A DNA stretch of 64,000 nt from positions 136,038 through 200,037 of the forward strand of contig JBNKHH010000068.1 of assembly GCA_050290245.1 (NCBI GenBank). The letters are read 5' to 3'. The position numbers and the translations under genes are program-made. This DNA comes from JBNKHH01 sp050290245 (lineage in GTDB: Bacteria; Pseudomonadota; Alphaproteobacteria; Rhodobacterales; Rhodobacteraceae). Of this stretch, positions 18,094 through 26,423 are shown in pieces (position 1 is the stretch's first letter; the number at the start of each line of letters is the position of its first letter). Below the pieces are notes generated by a model. The model had not been told where the DNA came from. It did no database searches and saw nothing but the letters and a program-made list of their open reading frames with translations.

Positions 18094-18113
18094 TTTTGCA
18101 AAATTTTGCAAAA
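18094..18113. promoter_or_regulatory. Two tandem TTTTGCAAAA palindromes
   Basis: The perfect 10-base palindrome TTTTGCAAAA occurs twice in direct succession (18094-18103 and 18104-18113), giving centre-to-centre spacing of one helical turn. It sits between tupB and the MOT1-type gene, about 95 bases upstream of the latter. TTTGCAAA half-sites are the known recognition element of the ScfR/RamB/PccR regulators of short-chain acyl-CoA metabolism. Confidence 0.6.
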
Positions 18114-18208
18114 TTTCCCCTGACGTGCATTTCAACTGGTTTTCCCTGTTCAAGACGGGTTCGACGTGGAAAAATCACCAATGTCGCGAAAGGACGGGGA
18201 GGGTCCTT

Positions 18209-19327
18209 GTGTCCAGGCAATTCGACTTCAGTCTGAGGGAAGCCAGCGGTGCGCTTGGCGACCTGGGGACGTTGTTGCCTTTGATGCTGGGCGCGATCGC
18301 GGTCGCAGGCATGTCCGCGCAGCCGGTGCTGGTCGGGTTCGCCGTCTTCTATGTCTTGACCGCGATCGTCTATCGTCTGCCGGTCCCCGTGCAGCCGATG
18401 AAAGCGGTGGCGGCCGTTCTGCTTTTGGGAGGCGTGACGCCCGGCGCGGTGGCCGTGTCGGGCGTGTTGATCGGTGTGGCGCTGGTCCTGATGGCGCTGA
18501 CTGGTGTCGTGGCAAGGCTGGCGCGGCTGGTGCCGCAGTCTGTCCTGGCGGGATTGCAGCTTGGCCTCGGTGTTGCGCTTGGGCTTGTGGCGTTGCGCCT
18601 GATGGGTGATGCGCCGGTCTTTGCAGTCATCGGGCTTGCGGCGCTTGGAGTCATGCTGTGGCGCGGCTGGCCTGCGGCGATCCTGTTTCTGGGCGGCGCG
18701 GTTGCGGCAGGGATGGTGCTCGACCTTCCGGGGCTTGCGGTCGAGGCCGAGAGTGGCCTGGCCCTGTCGGCCATTCCGGCGATGGCGGATGTCACGGTGG
18801 CGGTGAACCAGTTGGTCTTGCCCCAGTTGTCGCTGACGCTGATGAACGCGGTGCTTTTGACCTCGCTGGTCGCTGGGGACTGTTTCGCCGAGCGTGCCGA
18901 AAGGGTGACGCCCAGGAAGCTGGCGCTGACCTCGGGGTTGGCGAACCTGTGCCTTGCGCCTTTCGGTGCCCTTCCGATGTGCCACGGGGCGGGCGGTGTT
19001 GCGGCCCATCACCGGTTTGGGGCCCGTACCGGTGGCGCCCCGCTGATGCTGGGGCTGGGTCTGTTTGCGCTGGCGGTGGTCCCTGGCGCCTTGTCCGTGG
19101 TGACGGCTGTTCCGGTGCCGGCCCTTGGCGCGCTTTTGCTGGTGGCGGCCGCCGACCTGGCGGCGCAGAGGCGGATCATCGACTGCAAGCCGTCGTGCCG
19201 CCCGGTCATTGGTGTGACGGCGGCGGTGACGGTTCTGGCCGACCCGTTCTTTGGCCTGGTCGCAGGGACAGTGGCCGAGATGATCCGGGTCGCCGTCGTG
19301 CGCCGGATCATTCAGCGCGCGGGCTAG
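18209..19327 (+). CDS. MOT1-type molybdate (sulfate-like) transporter
   Basis: The 372-residue membrane protein has around ten hydrophobic segments. Both MOT1 family motifs are present: SGALGDLGTLLPL near the N-terminus and PMCHGAGGVAAHHRFGARTGG (core PMCHGAGG at about residue 257). Start GTG 18209 is chosen because GGGGAGGG lies 6-10 bases upstream and the protein then begins VSRQFDFSLREASGALGD, the family start. Plant and bacterial MOT1 proteins carry molybdate. Divergence from the tup operon makes a paired molybdate/tungstate uptake locus. The stop overlaps the convergent dehydrogenase stop by four bases. Confidence 0.85.
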   Translation: MSRQFDFSLREASGALGDLGTLLPLMLGAIAVAGMSAQPVLVGFAVFYVLTAIVYRLPVPVQPMKAVAAVLLLGGVTPGAVAVSGVLIGVALVLMALTGVVARLARLVPQSVLAGLQLGLGVALGLVALRLMGDAPVFAVIGLAALGVMLWRGWPAAILFLGGAVAAGMVLDLPGLAVEAESGLALSAIPAMADVTVAVNQLVLPQLSLTLMNAVLLTSLVAGDCFAERAERVTPRKLALTSGLANLCLAPFGALPMCHGAGGVAAHHRFGARTGGAPLMLGLGLFALAVVPGALSVVTAVPVPALGALLLVAAADLAAQRRIIDCKPSCRPVIGVTAAVTVLADPFFGLVAGTVAEMIRVAVVRRIIQRAG

Positions 19328-20376
19328 GCCGATTTCAGAAGCGTAACGATAGTCTGCGTGACCTCGTCCGTGGTGGCGGTGCCGCCAAGGTCGGGGGTGC
19401 GTGTCTTCGGGCTGGAAAGGCTGGTTTCGAGAGCATTCGTGACGGCGCGGCTGGCGTCATCCATCCCGAGCCACTGCAAAAGTTGTGCTGCCGAACCGAT
19501 CAGGCCGGCGGGATTGGCGACGCCCTTGCCCGCGATCGAGGGGGCCGAGCCGTGCTGGGCCTGGGCCATTGCGTGATCCGCGCCCATGTTGAGCGAGGCG
19601 GCGGTGCCGAGGCCGCCGGAGAGTTCGCCTGCGAGGTCCGAGAGAATATCGCCGTACATGTTGGTGGTGACGATCACGTCGAAACGGTGGGGTTCGCGCA
19701 CGAGATGCGCGGCCATGGCGTCAACCAGCACTTCGTCATAGTCGATCTGCGGATAAAGGGCCGCGACGCGACGGGCCTCATCAAGAAACAGCCCGTCCGA
19801 GGCGCGCAGGACGTTGGCCTTGTGCACGGCAGTGACGCGTTGTGCCGGACGCTTGGCGGCGGCAGCAAAGGCAGCCTCGGCGATGCGGGCCGAGGCGCGG
19901 CGGGTGACTTTGCGGATAGCCAGCGCCATGTCGGGGTCGGGCATGAATTCGCCCGGACCGCTTGCCATATTGCGGTCGGTGTAAAAACCCTCGGTATTCT
20001 CGCGGTAGATCACGATGTCGAAGGCAATGCCGGCGGGCATGGGCAGGGCGGCGCGCGTGTGCGCCGGGCGAATGTTTGCGAAAAGGTCGAGGCCGATCCG
20101 AAGCGCGCCCGAGGGGTTGATCCCGCCCATGTCGCGGGGCGGATAGTCGTTGTGGGACACCGGGCCGAGGACGATGCCATCGGCTTTCGTGGCCCGATCG
20201 AGGACGACGGCAGGGAAGGTTGTGCCAGCCTTGTCGAGGGTGGCGAATCCAATCTCCGCGTGTTCGAACGCCAGGCCGAGGTCGAAGCGCTCGTTCGCGG
20301 CGGCGAGGACGGTTTCGGTCGAGTCCGTGATCTCGGAGCCGATGCCGTCGCCGGGAAGGATCAGTATCCGTGCCAT
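19324..20376 (-). CDS. Isocitrate/isopropylmalate dehydrogenase family protein
   Basis: The 350-residue protein starts MARILILPGDGIGSE at ATG 20376, overlapping the end of tcuB by 16 bases. The family features are ENTEGFYTD (isocitrate-type substrate loop, about residue 128), the KANVLRASDGLF region with the catalytic Lys, and the metal-binding stretch VTTNMYGDILSDLAGELSGGLG. It carries out NAD(P)-dependent oxidative decarboxylation of a 2-hydroxy-3-carboxy acid. ENTEG rather than a leucine-type loop suggests a substrate other than isopropylmalate. As the last gene of GntR-tcuA-tcuB it is likely to act on isocitrate or a related hydroxytricarboxylate formed from aconitate. Confidence 0.88.
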   Translation of the reverse strand: MARILILPGDGIGSEITDSTETVLAAANERFDLGLAFEHAEIGFATLDKAGTTFPAVVLDRATKADGIVLGPVSHNDYPPRDMGGINPSGALRIGLDLFANIRPAHTRAALPMPAGIAFDIVIYRENTEGFYTDRNMASGPGEFMPDPDMALAIRKVTRRASARIAEAAFAAAAKRPAQRVTAVHKANVLRASDGLFLDEARRVAALYPQIDYDEVLVDAMAAHLVREPHRFDVIVTTNMYGDILSDLAGELSGGLGTAASLNMGADHAMAQAQHGSAPSIAGKGVANPAGLIGSAAQLLQWLGMDDASRAVTNALETSLSSPKTRTPDLGGTATTDEVTQTIVTLLKSA

Positions 20377-21458
20377 CTTCGCCTTTGTGCGTCGCGGACC
20401 AGCGCGGCGAAACGGTAGCCGCCGTGCGCCATCTTGGAATAGGGGATCAGGAGGAACAGGGCCGCCACCGCGCCGAGATGGAGGGCAAGGAGCGGGCCGA
20501 CGAGGCCGGTGCCGGTGGCGGCGTAAAGAAGGAGACCCGTGAGGCCGGTGACGCCCAGGAGAAGGACGAAAGCCATCTCTGCGCCCCAGCGGTTGGTGGC
20601 GCCGAGCGCCGGGTCCGATCTGGTCTTCAGGACCGCGAGGCCAAAGGCGCCGACGGTCAGAAGGAGTCCGCCTGGAAGACCGAGGAGCTTTGGCAGGCTG
20701 AACAGGCCGTAGGGGGCGTGCAGGCCGAAGGCATAGTGCATGACAGTAGCGACGCAGGTCGAAGCAAAGCACAACAGGAAGCCCCAGAGCGTGGCCTGGT
20801 GCGCATGGCGGCGGGCGTTGGAATAGCGGTCATCTTTTTCGAAGTTGCAGCCCTGGCCCTGTCCGCCCGAGAGGTTCTTCAGGTTCGCGGTCCGGGCGGC
20901 GGCCTCTTTCAGGTCGGCAAGGGTGACGGGCGCGCCGTCGACGACCTTCCAGTACCTGCGCAGTCCGAAGCAAAGGGCGGCAAGGGGGAAGAGGAACAGC
21001 GGCGCGAAGATCGCGACCATAGCCCAATGCGGCAGATGAGCGTAGAAGCCCGCGCCGCCGCCGGGTGTGACGGCCTTTATGGCGAGCACGATCAGGACGA
21101 TGCCGACGAGGAGGGTGCCAGCGATGGCGGCACCGCTGCGTTGGAACAGACGCCCGAGCGCGCCGGGCCAGGCGCAGGTTTCCCAGCTTTCGGCCCGGAC
21201 ATTTGCCAGGGCGGCGGGGATGTTCAGGTCAAAGTCGTGGGGGGGCGTGTACTGGCATGAATAATAGCAGCCCCTGCAGTTGTGACAGAGGTTCGCAAGT
21301 TGCGTGATGTTGCCGTCCGAAAAGGCGCGCTCGGCGAACATGGCCGGGAAGACATCGCAGAACCCTTCGCAATACCGGCAGGCGTTGCAGATCTCGGCCT
21401 GGCGACGGGCCTCATCGAGGGCGGTTTCCGGATTGGATTGGGTGATATCAAGCGACAT
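20361..21458 (-). CDS. tcuB: Tricarballylate utilisation protein TcuB (CitB family)
   Basis: The 365-residue protein has two [4Fe-4S] motifs at the N-terminus, C24-C27-C30-C34 and C58-C61-C64-C68. About six membrane helices follow, with histidines suited to haem, in the CitB/TcuB arrangement. TcuB passes electrons from the reduced FAD of TcuA to the quinone pool. It overlaps tcuA by 11 bases. Confidence 0.92.
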   Translation of the reverse strand: MSLDITQSNPETALDEARRQAEICNACRYCEGFCDVFPAMFAERAFSDGNITQLANLCHNCRGCYYSCQYTPPHDFDLNIPAALANVRAESWETCAWPGALGRLFQRSGAAIAGTLLVGIVLIVLAIKAVTPGGGAGFYAHLPHWAMVAIFAPLFLFPLAALCFGLRRYWKVVDGAPVTLADLKEAAARTANLKNLSGGQGQGCNFEKDDRYSNARRHAHQATLWGFLLCFASTCVATVMHYAFGLHAPYGLFSLPKLLGLPGGLLLTVGAFGLAVLKTRSDPALGATNRWGAEMAFVLLLGVTGLTGLLLYAATGTGLVGPLLALHLGAVAALFLLIPYSKMAHGGYRFAALVRDAQRRRWHGY

Positions 21459-22842
21459 GAGCGCCAGCCTCCTGTCCGGCGATGCGGCCGAATACGGCGC
21501 CGATGGTCATGCCGAACCCGGCCAGATAGCCCTCGCCAAGGATCGACCCCGCCATGGTCTCGCCCGCCGCCCAGACGTTTTCCAGGGGGCGGCCCTGGAT
21601 CGAGACGCGGGCGCGGTCGTCGACCTTGAGGCTGAGGTAGGTGAACGTGACGCCGGTTTTCAGGGGATAACCATGAAAGGGAGGGTCGGTGATCGGGCGG
21701 GCCCAATTGGTTTTCGGCGGTTCGAGGTTCTTGGTTGCAAGGCCGTCGAGATCGTTGCCGTTGAATGTGCCAGGCTGGCAGGCAGCGTTGTAGGCGGCGA
21801 CGGTTTCTTCGACCGACTCCGGTGGCAGGCCAAGCTTTTCAGCCAGTTCGGCCAGGGTGTTGCCGGTTACGGGCGGAAAGACCGAGGGCATGAAGTCGTT
21901 CAGCGCTTTCTTGTCGATGATGGCATAGCCGATCTGGTCGGGCTGGGCTGCAACGAGGCGGCCCCAAATGGCGTAACGCTTGGGCCAGACGTCCTCGCCT
22001 TCGTCGTAAAACCGTTTGCCGTCCTTGTTAACGACGACCGAGAAGGGGACACAGTCGAGGCGCGTCACGATACCGTCGTCGAACTGCGCGGCGCGCCCGT
22101 CGATGGCGACGGCGTGGCATTGCGTGGGGTCTCCGACGCTGTCGGCGTCCTGGTCGAGCATGTCGCGCAGGACGCGGCCTCGGTTGTAGGGTGTGCCCCG
22201 GATGAGGAAGTTGCGCGCGGCCGGACCCCAGGCTTGAGCCAGCCAGTCGAAGTCGGATTGAAAGCCGCCGGAGGCGAGGACGAGAGATTTGCCCTCGATG
22301 TGCTTTCGGGTGCCGTCGAGCAAGACGTCGAGGCCGTCGAAGCGGCCATCGGTGATCGAGATGTGGGTGACCTCGGCCTCGTATAGGGCAGTCGCGCCCA
22401 GATCCTCGGCAGTGTTGTAAAAGGCGTTTAGAAGGGCCTTGCCGCCGCCGAGGAAGAAGGCGTTGGTGCGCGACAGCGACAGGGTGCCCGATAAGGAGGG
22501 CTGGAAGCGCACACCGTGGGCCTCCATCCAGGGAAGGCAGCTTTCCGAGGCGCGGATCGTCATGCGGGCCAGCGCCTCGTCGGTCTTGCCCTTGGTGACC
22601 CGCAAGAGATCGTCGAAATATTCGTCTTCCCCATAGCTGCCCGTCAGGACGGAAAGCGGACCCTCGTGCATGCAGCGGAAGTTGCGGGTGTGGCGCGAGT
22701 TGCCACCGCGATAGGGCTTGGGTGCCGCATCGAGGATCAGGACGCGCGCGCCGGCCTCGGCGGCCTCGATAGCGGCGCAGAGGCCGGCGTTGCCGCCGCC
22801 CACCACGATCGTGTCCCAGGTGATCTTCGTCGGGTCTGTCAT
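21448..22842 (-). CDS. tcuA: FAD-dependent tricarballylate dehydrogenase TcuA
   Basis: The 464-residue flavoprotein starts ITWDTIVVGGGNAGLCAAIEAAEAG after a short lead and ends with the FAD-contacting ILGEGYLAGFGMTIGAVFGR, as in the fumarate reductase/TcuA family. An RGGNSRHTRNFR segment near residue 45 is typical of TcuA. It oxidises tricarballylate to cis-aconitate. The start overlaps the GntR stop (ATGA), and tcuB overlaps its end, so regulator, dehydrogenase and electron-transfer partner are coupled. Confidence 0.92.
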   Translation of the reverse strand: MTDPTKITWDTIVVGGGNAGLCAAIEAAEAGARVLILDAAPKPYRGGNSRHTRNFRCMHEGPLSVLTGSYGEDEYFDDLLRVTKGKTDEALARMTIRASESCLPWMEAHGVRFQPSLSGTLSLSRTNAFFLGGGKALLNAFYNTAEDLGATALYEAEVTHISITDGRFDGLDVLLDGTRKHIEGKSLVLASGGFQSDFDWLAQAWGPAARNFLIRGTPYNRGRVLRDMLDQDADSVGDPTQCHAVAIDGRAAQFDDGIVTRLDCVPFSVVVNKDGKRFYDEGEDVWPKRYAIWGRLVAAQPDQIGYAIIDKKALNDFMPSVFPPVTGNTLAELAEKLGLPPESVEETVAAYNAACQPGTFNGNDLDGLATKNLEPPKTNWARPITDPPFHGYPLKTGVTFTYLSLKVDDRARVSIQGRPLENVWAAGETMAGSILGEGYLAGFGMTIGAVFGRIAGQEAGAHVA

Positions 22843-23501
22843 GTCTTTGTGTCCAGGCGGAGTTGGCGCAGGCGTGCGCGGTGCGCGGCCTCGATGTGGG
22901 AACGCATGCAGTCTTCGGCAGTCGCTCCGTCGCGGGCACTGAGGGCTGCAAGCATCCTGTCGTGTTCGGCGATGGCCTCGGTAGCGCGATTGCCTTCTTC
23001 CATCGTCGAGGGGCCCAGGATCAGGAGAGTTTTTTGGACAGCTTCGACGGCCTTTACCAGAAAGCGGTTGCGGGCGGCGTTCAGGAGTACCGCGTGGAAC
23101 TGGCGGTTCAGGTCGTAGAGGTGGTCGGAGTCTCGTGCCGTGCGCATCTCGTCGTTGATGGCGGTCAGTTCCGCGATTTCGATGTCCGAGGCTGCGCGGG
23201 CGGCAAATCGCGCGGCGGTACCTTCGAGGACGGCGCGCATCTCGTAAAGTTCGGTGATCTCGGCATAATCGAGCTTGCGCACCACGACGCCCGCGCGGGG
23301 CAGGTGCGAGATCAGGCCATCGGATTCAAGCTGGCGGATCGCCTCGCGCACGGGCGTGCGGGAAATGCCGAGGTCCTGGGCCAGTTCGGTTTCGATCAGC
23401 CGTTCGCCGGGGCGCAGGGCGCCTGTTCTGATCCGCTGGATCAGTTTTCCATAGGCATCGCGCCCCTGCCGGCTCTGGCCGTTCTGCGTGTCGTCCGACA
23501 T
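22839..23501 (-). CDS. GntR family (FCD) transcriptional regulator of the tcu operon
   Basis: The 220-residue protein has a GntR winged helix (GALRPGERLIETELAQDLGI followed by SRTPVREAIRQLES) and a C-terminal all-helical FCD effector domain. Start ATG 23501 yields the standard length; the frame upstream is open but unrelated. FCD regulators bind carboxylic acids. It is co-transcribed with tcuA, tcuB and the dehydrogenase and lies beside a TGTATACA palindrome in the divergent gap, its presumed operator. Confidence 0.9.
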   Translation of the reverse strand: MSDDTQNGQSRQGRDAYGKLIQRIRTGALRPGERLIETELAQDLGISRTPVREAIRQLESDGLISHLPRAGVVVRKLDYAEITELYEMRAVLEGTAARFAARAASDIEIAELTAINDEMRTARDSDHLYDLNRQFHAVLLNAARNRFLVKAVEAVQKTLLILGPSTMEEGNRATEAIAEHDRMLAALSARDGATAEDCMRSHIEAAHRARLRQLRLDTKT

Positions 23502-23535
23502 TTCAAAATCCGGGTCTTTCCATTCTGGATACTGA

Positions 23536-23543
23536 TGTATACA
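23536..23543. promoter_or_regulatory. TGTATACA palindrome between GntR-tcu and AbrB-GGT units
   Basis: This perfect 8-base palindrome lies 35 bases upstream of the GntR start and just before the divergent permease gene. TGTATACA is a common half-to-full site for FCD-type GntR repressors. The same GTATAC core recurs as a pair at 34530 and 34540. Confidence 0.6.
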
Positions 23544-23574
23544 GATGAATGCAACAGGAGATCTGAAAGCGGGA

Positions 23575-24636
23575 ATGACTGTGCATTCGACGATGGCGCA
23601 TCGCGTCCTAACCTTGCTTGTTGCCGCGCTCGGGGCGGCTGTGTTCTGGCTGGCACATCTGCCGTTGCCCTTCCTGTTCGGGCCGCTGTCCGCGTGCCTT
23701 CTGGCGGCGCTGGCCGGGCTGCCGCTGAAGGGGGTGGGGCTGGTGAGCGTGGCAATGCGCACGGTTCTCGGGGTGGCGGTCGGGGCTTCAATCACGCCCG
23801 AGGTCATCGGCCGGTTGCCGCAGATGGCGGCTTCTGTGGCGTTGATCCCTTTGTATATTGCCGTGATCGGGCTGGTCGGCGTGCCGTTCTTCCGCAAGGT
23901 CTATGGCTTTGACTGGGCGACGTCCTGGTATTCGGCCATGCCGGGCGGATTGCAGGACATGGTCATCTTTGGCGAAGAGGCAGGCGGCGACGTGCGGGCG
24001 CTTTCGCTGATCCATGCCACGCGAGTGCTGATGATCGTAACGGTGGCGCCGGTCATGTTGAGCCAGGCATTCGGCGCCTCGCTTGACCGTCCGATCGGTG
24101 TGCCCGCTGCCGAGTTGCCGGGTGTCGAGTTGGTCCTGATGGCGGTCGCGGCCATTGTCGGCTGGAAAGGGGGCGAGAAGATCGGATTGTTCGGTGCATC
24201 GATCCTCGGACCGATGATCGTTACGAGCGTTTTGTCTTTGTCGGGCTTCATCCACTCGCGCCCGCCGTCGGAGGCGATCCTTGCGGCCCAGTTCTTTATC
24301 GGCCTGGCGATCGGGGTCGGCTACGTCGGGGTGACGCTGTATGAGTTGAAGCGCGACGTCATGGCGGGCTTCTGGTTCGTCATGTTGCTGGCGGTCATTG
24401 CGGCGGGGTTCACCGAGATCGTGGTCTTTTTTGACCTGGCCAAGCCGGTTGAAGGTTTTCTGGCCTTTGCTCCGGGAGGGCAGGCCGAGATGACCATTCT
24501 GGCCATTATCGTCGGGGCGGATCTGGGCTATGTAGTAGTGCATCATCTGACCCGCGTCCTTCTGGTCATCACCGGCGCGCCCATTGCGGCGCGGATATTT
24601 CACCTCAAGGACGGCCGCGAGACGGAGAAAAAATGA
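23575..24636 (+). CDS. AbrB family membrane transport protein
   Basis: The protein has about 353 residues from ATG 23575; ATG 23545 in frame is possible but would lie on the operator edge. It has eight to ten hydrophobic segments arranged as two similar halves, each with a G-P-x-x-(S/A)-like LPFLFGPLSACLLAAL element and an SAMPGGLQDMV element (about residue 122; its counterpart is FAPGGQAEMT). This is the AbrB (PF05145-type) duplication family, often labelled ammonia monooxygenase in databases without evidence. It is translationally coupled to the gamma-glutamyltransferase gene (ATGA), suggesting export or import of that enzyme's substrate or product. Confidence 0.8.
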   Translation: MTVHSTMAHRVLTLLVAALGAAVFWLAHLPLPFLFGPLSACLLAALAGLPLKGVGLVSVAMRTVLGVAVGASITPEVIGRLPQMAASVALIPLYIAVIGLVGVPFFRKVYGFDWATSWYSAMPGGLQDMVIFGEEAGGDVRALSLIHATRVLMIVTVAPVMLSQAFGASLDRPIGVPAAELPGVELVLMAVAAIVGWKGGEKIGLFGASILGPMIVTSVLSLSGFIHSRPPSEAILAAQFFIGLAIGVGYVGVTLYELKRDVMAGFWFVMLLAVIAAGFTEIVVFFDLAKPVEGFLAFAPGGQAEMTILAIIVGADLGYVVVHHLTRVLLVITGAPIAARIFHLKDGRETEKK

Positions 24637-26423
24637 CCTTTACGACACGGCCCGAGCTGAAGGGCTCGTTTGGTATGGCGACATCTACCCACTGGATCGC
24701 CTCGGCGGTCGGGATGAAGCTGCTGGAGGCGGGGGGCACCGCGTCGGACGCCGCCGTGGGCATGGCGTTCGTGCTGAACGTGGTCGAGCCGCATCTGAAC
24801 GGCCCGTTGGGCGACATGCCAGCGCTGGTCTGGCCGGGGGGCGCAGAGGAGCCGGCGGTCTATTGCGGACAGGGAAGTGCGCCCGCAGGGGCGACCATTG
24901 CGCATTATCGGGCCGAGGGCCTGGAAATCGTGCCAGGCTCGGGCCTGTTGGCGACGGTGGTGCCGGGGGCGTTCGATGCGCTGATGCTGATGTTGCGCGA
25001 CCATGGGCGGCTGAGTCTGCGCGATGTCCTGGAGCCTGCGGTCTATTATGCCGGGCATGGCCACCCGATGCTGGCGCGGGTATCGGCCGAGATCGGCGAA
25101 CTGGCCCCGATCTTTCGGGATGAATGGCCGACCTCGGCCCCGGTCTGGTTGCCGGGGGGCTCCGTGCCCGAGGCGGGGGAGCTGTTCCGCAACCCGGACC
25201 TCGCGGCATTCTGGTCGCGGCTCTTGGACGAGGCCGAAGCCGTCGAGGGGCGGGAAGCTCAGATCGAGGCGGCGCGGCGGGCGTTCTACGAGGGGTTTGT
25301 CGCCGAAGCGGTCGACTCGTACCTGCGCGACGCCTGCGTGATCGACGCGACGGGCGGGCGACGGAAAGGTGTCTTGACGGGCGAGGACATGGCGCAATGG
25401 CGGGCCACGGTCGAAGCGCCCCTGTCCATCGACAGTCATGGTGCCCGGATCTGGAAATGCGGGTTCTGGACTCAGGGGCCGGCGTTGCTGCAGGCCTTGC
25501 GAATTCTTGAGCGCGATGACCTGGCGGCGATGGACCCGGCGGGCGATGCTTTCGTGCACCTGATCACCGAGGCGCTGAAGCTTGCCTTTGCGGATCGCGA
25601 GAGTTTCTACGGCGACCCTGACTATTCCGAAATTCCCGAAGAGACCCTGCTGTCGTCCGAATACGGGCAGGCGCGGCGCGCCCTGATTGGCGAGGATGCT
25701 TCGCTGGAACAGAGGCCGGGAGAGATTGCCGGGTACGAGCATCTGGCGAAGGCATTTCTTGCGCGTGCGGGTCGGCAAGTGGCAAAGGATGCCGGGATCG
25801 GCACGGGCGAGCCGACCATGGCGCACCTGACCAACCAGGATCGCGATACCGTGCATATCGACGTTATCGACCAATGGGGCAGTGCAGTTTCGGCGACGCC
25901 GTCGGGCGGTTGGCTGAAGTCCAGCCCGGTCATTCCTGGGCTGGGCGTGCCCCTGAACAGCCGGGCGCAGATGTTCTGGCTGGACGAGGGGTTGCCAACA
26001 TCGCTGGCGCCGGGACGCAGGCCGCGCACGACGTTGACGCCGTCGATGGCGCGGCTTGGGGATGGCACGCGGATGGCCTTTGGGACCCCCGGCGGGGACC
26101 AGCAGGAGCAGTGGCAACTGACCTTCCTGCTGAGGCTGTTGCACCACGGGATGAACCTTCAGGAAGCGATAGATGCGCCCCTGTTCCACACAGGTCACCT
26201 GCAGGCAAGTTTCTTCCCGCGTGGGACCAGGCCTGGCCACCTGGCGATCGAGCCTGCCGTGGGCGATGAGGTGATCGCGCGGCTTCGCGCCCGCGGGCAC
26301 CGGGTCGAGGTGACCGCTCCCTGGGCGGCGGGGCGGCTGACGGCAGCCAGCCGCAGGCCGGACGGGATGCTCAGGGCGGCGGCGACACCGCGGCTGATGC
26401 AGGCCTATGCGATCGGGCGTTGA
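24633..26423 (+). CDS. Gamma-glutamyltransferase family protein
   Basis: The 596-residue Ntn-hydrolase starts MTFTTRPELKGSFGMATSTHW and ends in the usual PxxDG-type region. The predicted self-cleavage site is before Thr 406 in NQDRDTVHIDVIDQWG, the new N-terminal nucleophile of the small subunit. TPGGDQQEQWQL and LNSRAQMF are family landmarks. It lacks an obvious signal peptide, so it is probably cytoplasmic, unlike many GGTs. The natural reaction could be cleavage of gamma-glutamyl amides or of another acyl-amide. Its presence in a tricarboxylate region is unexplained. The end overlaps the convergent tctE end by 19 bases. Confidence 0.85.
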   Translation: MTFTTRPELKGSFGMATSTHWIASAVGMKLLEAGGTASDAAVGMAFVLNVVEPHLNGPLGDMPALVWPGGAEEPAVYCGQGSAPAGATIAHYRAEGLEIVPGSGLLATVVPGAFDALMLMLRDHGRLSLRDVLEPAVYYAGHGHPMLARVSAEIGELAPIFRDEWPTSAPVWLPGGSVPEAGELFRNPDLAAFWSRLLDEAEAVEGREAQIEAARRAFYEGFVAEAVDSYLRDACVIDATGGRRKGVLTGEDMAQWRATVEAPLSIDSHGARIWKCGFWTQGPALLQALRILERDDLAAMDPAGDAFVHLITEALKLAFADRESFYGDPDYSEIPEETLLSSEYGQARRALIGEDASLEQRPGEIAGYEHLAKAFLARAGRQVAKDAGIGTGEPTMAHLTNQDRDTVHIDVIDQWGSAVSATPSGGWLKSSPVIPGLGVPLNSRAQMFWLDEGLPTSLAPGRRPRTTLTPSMARLGDGTRMAFGTPGGDQQEQWQLTFLLRLLHHGMNLQEAIDAPLFHTGHLQASFFPRGTRPGHLAIEPAVGDEVIARLRARGHRVEVTAPWAAGRLTAASRRPDGMLRAAATPRLMQAYAIGR

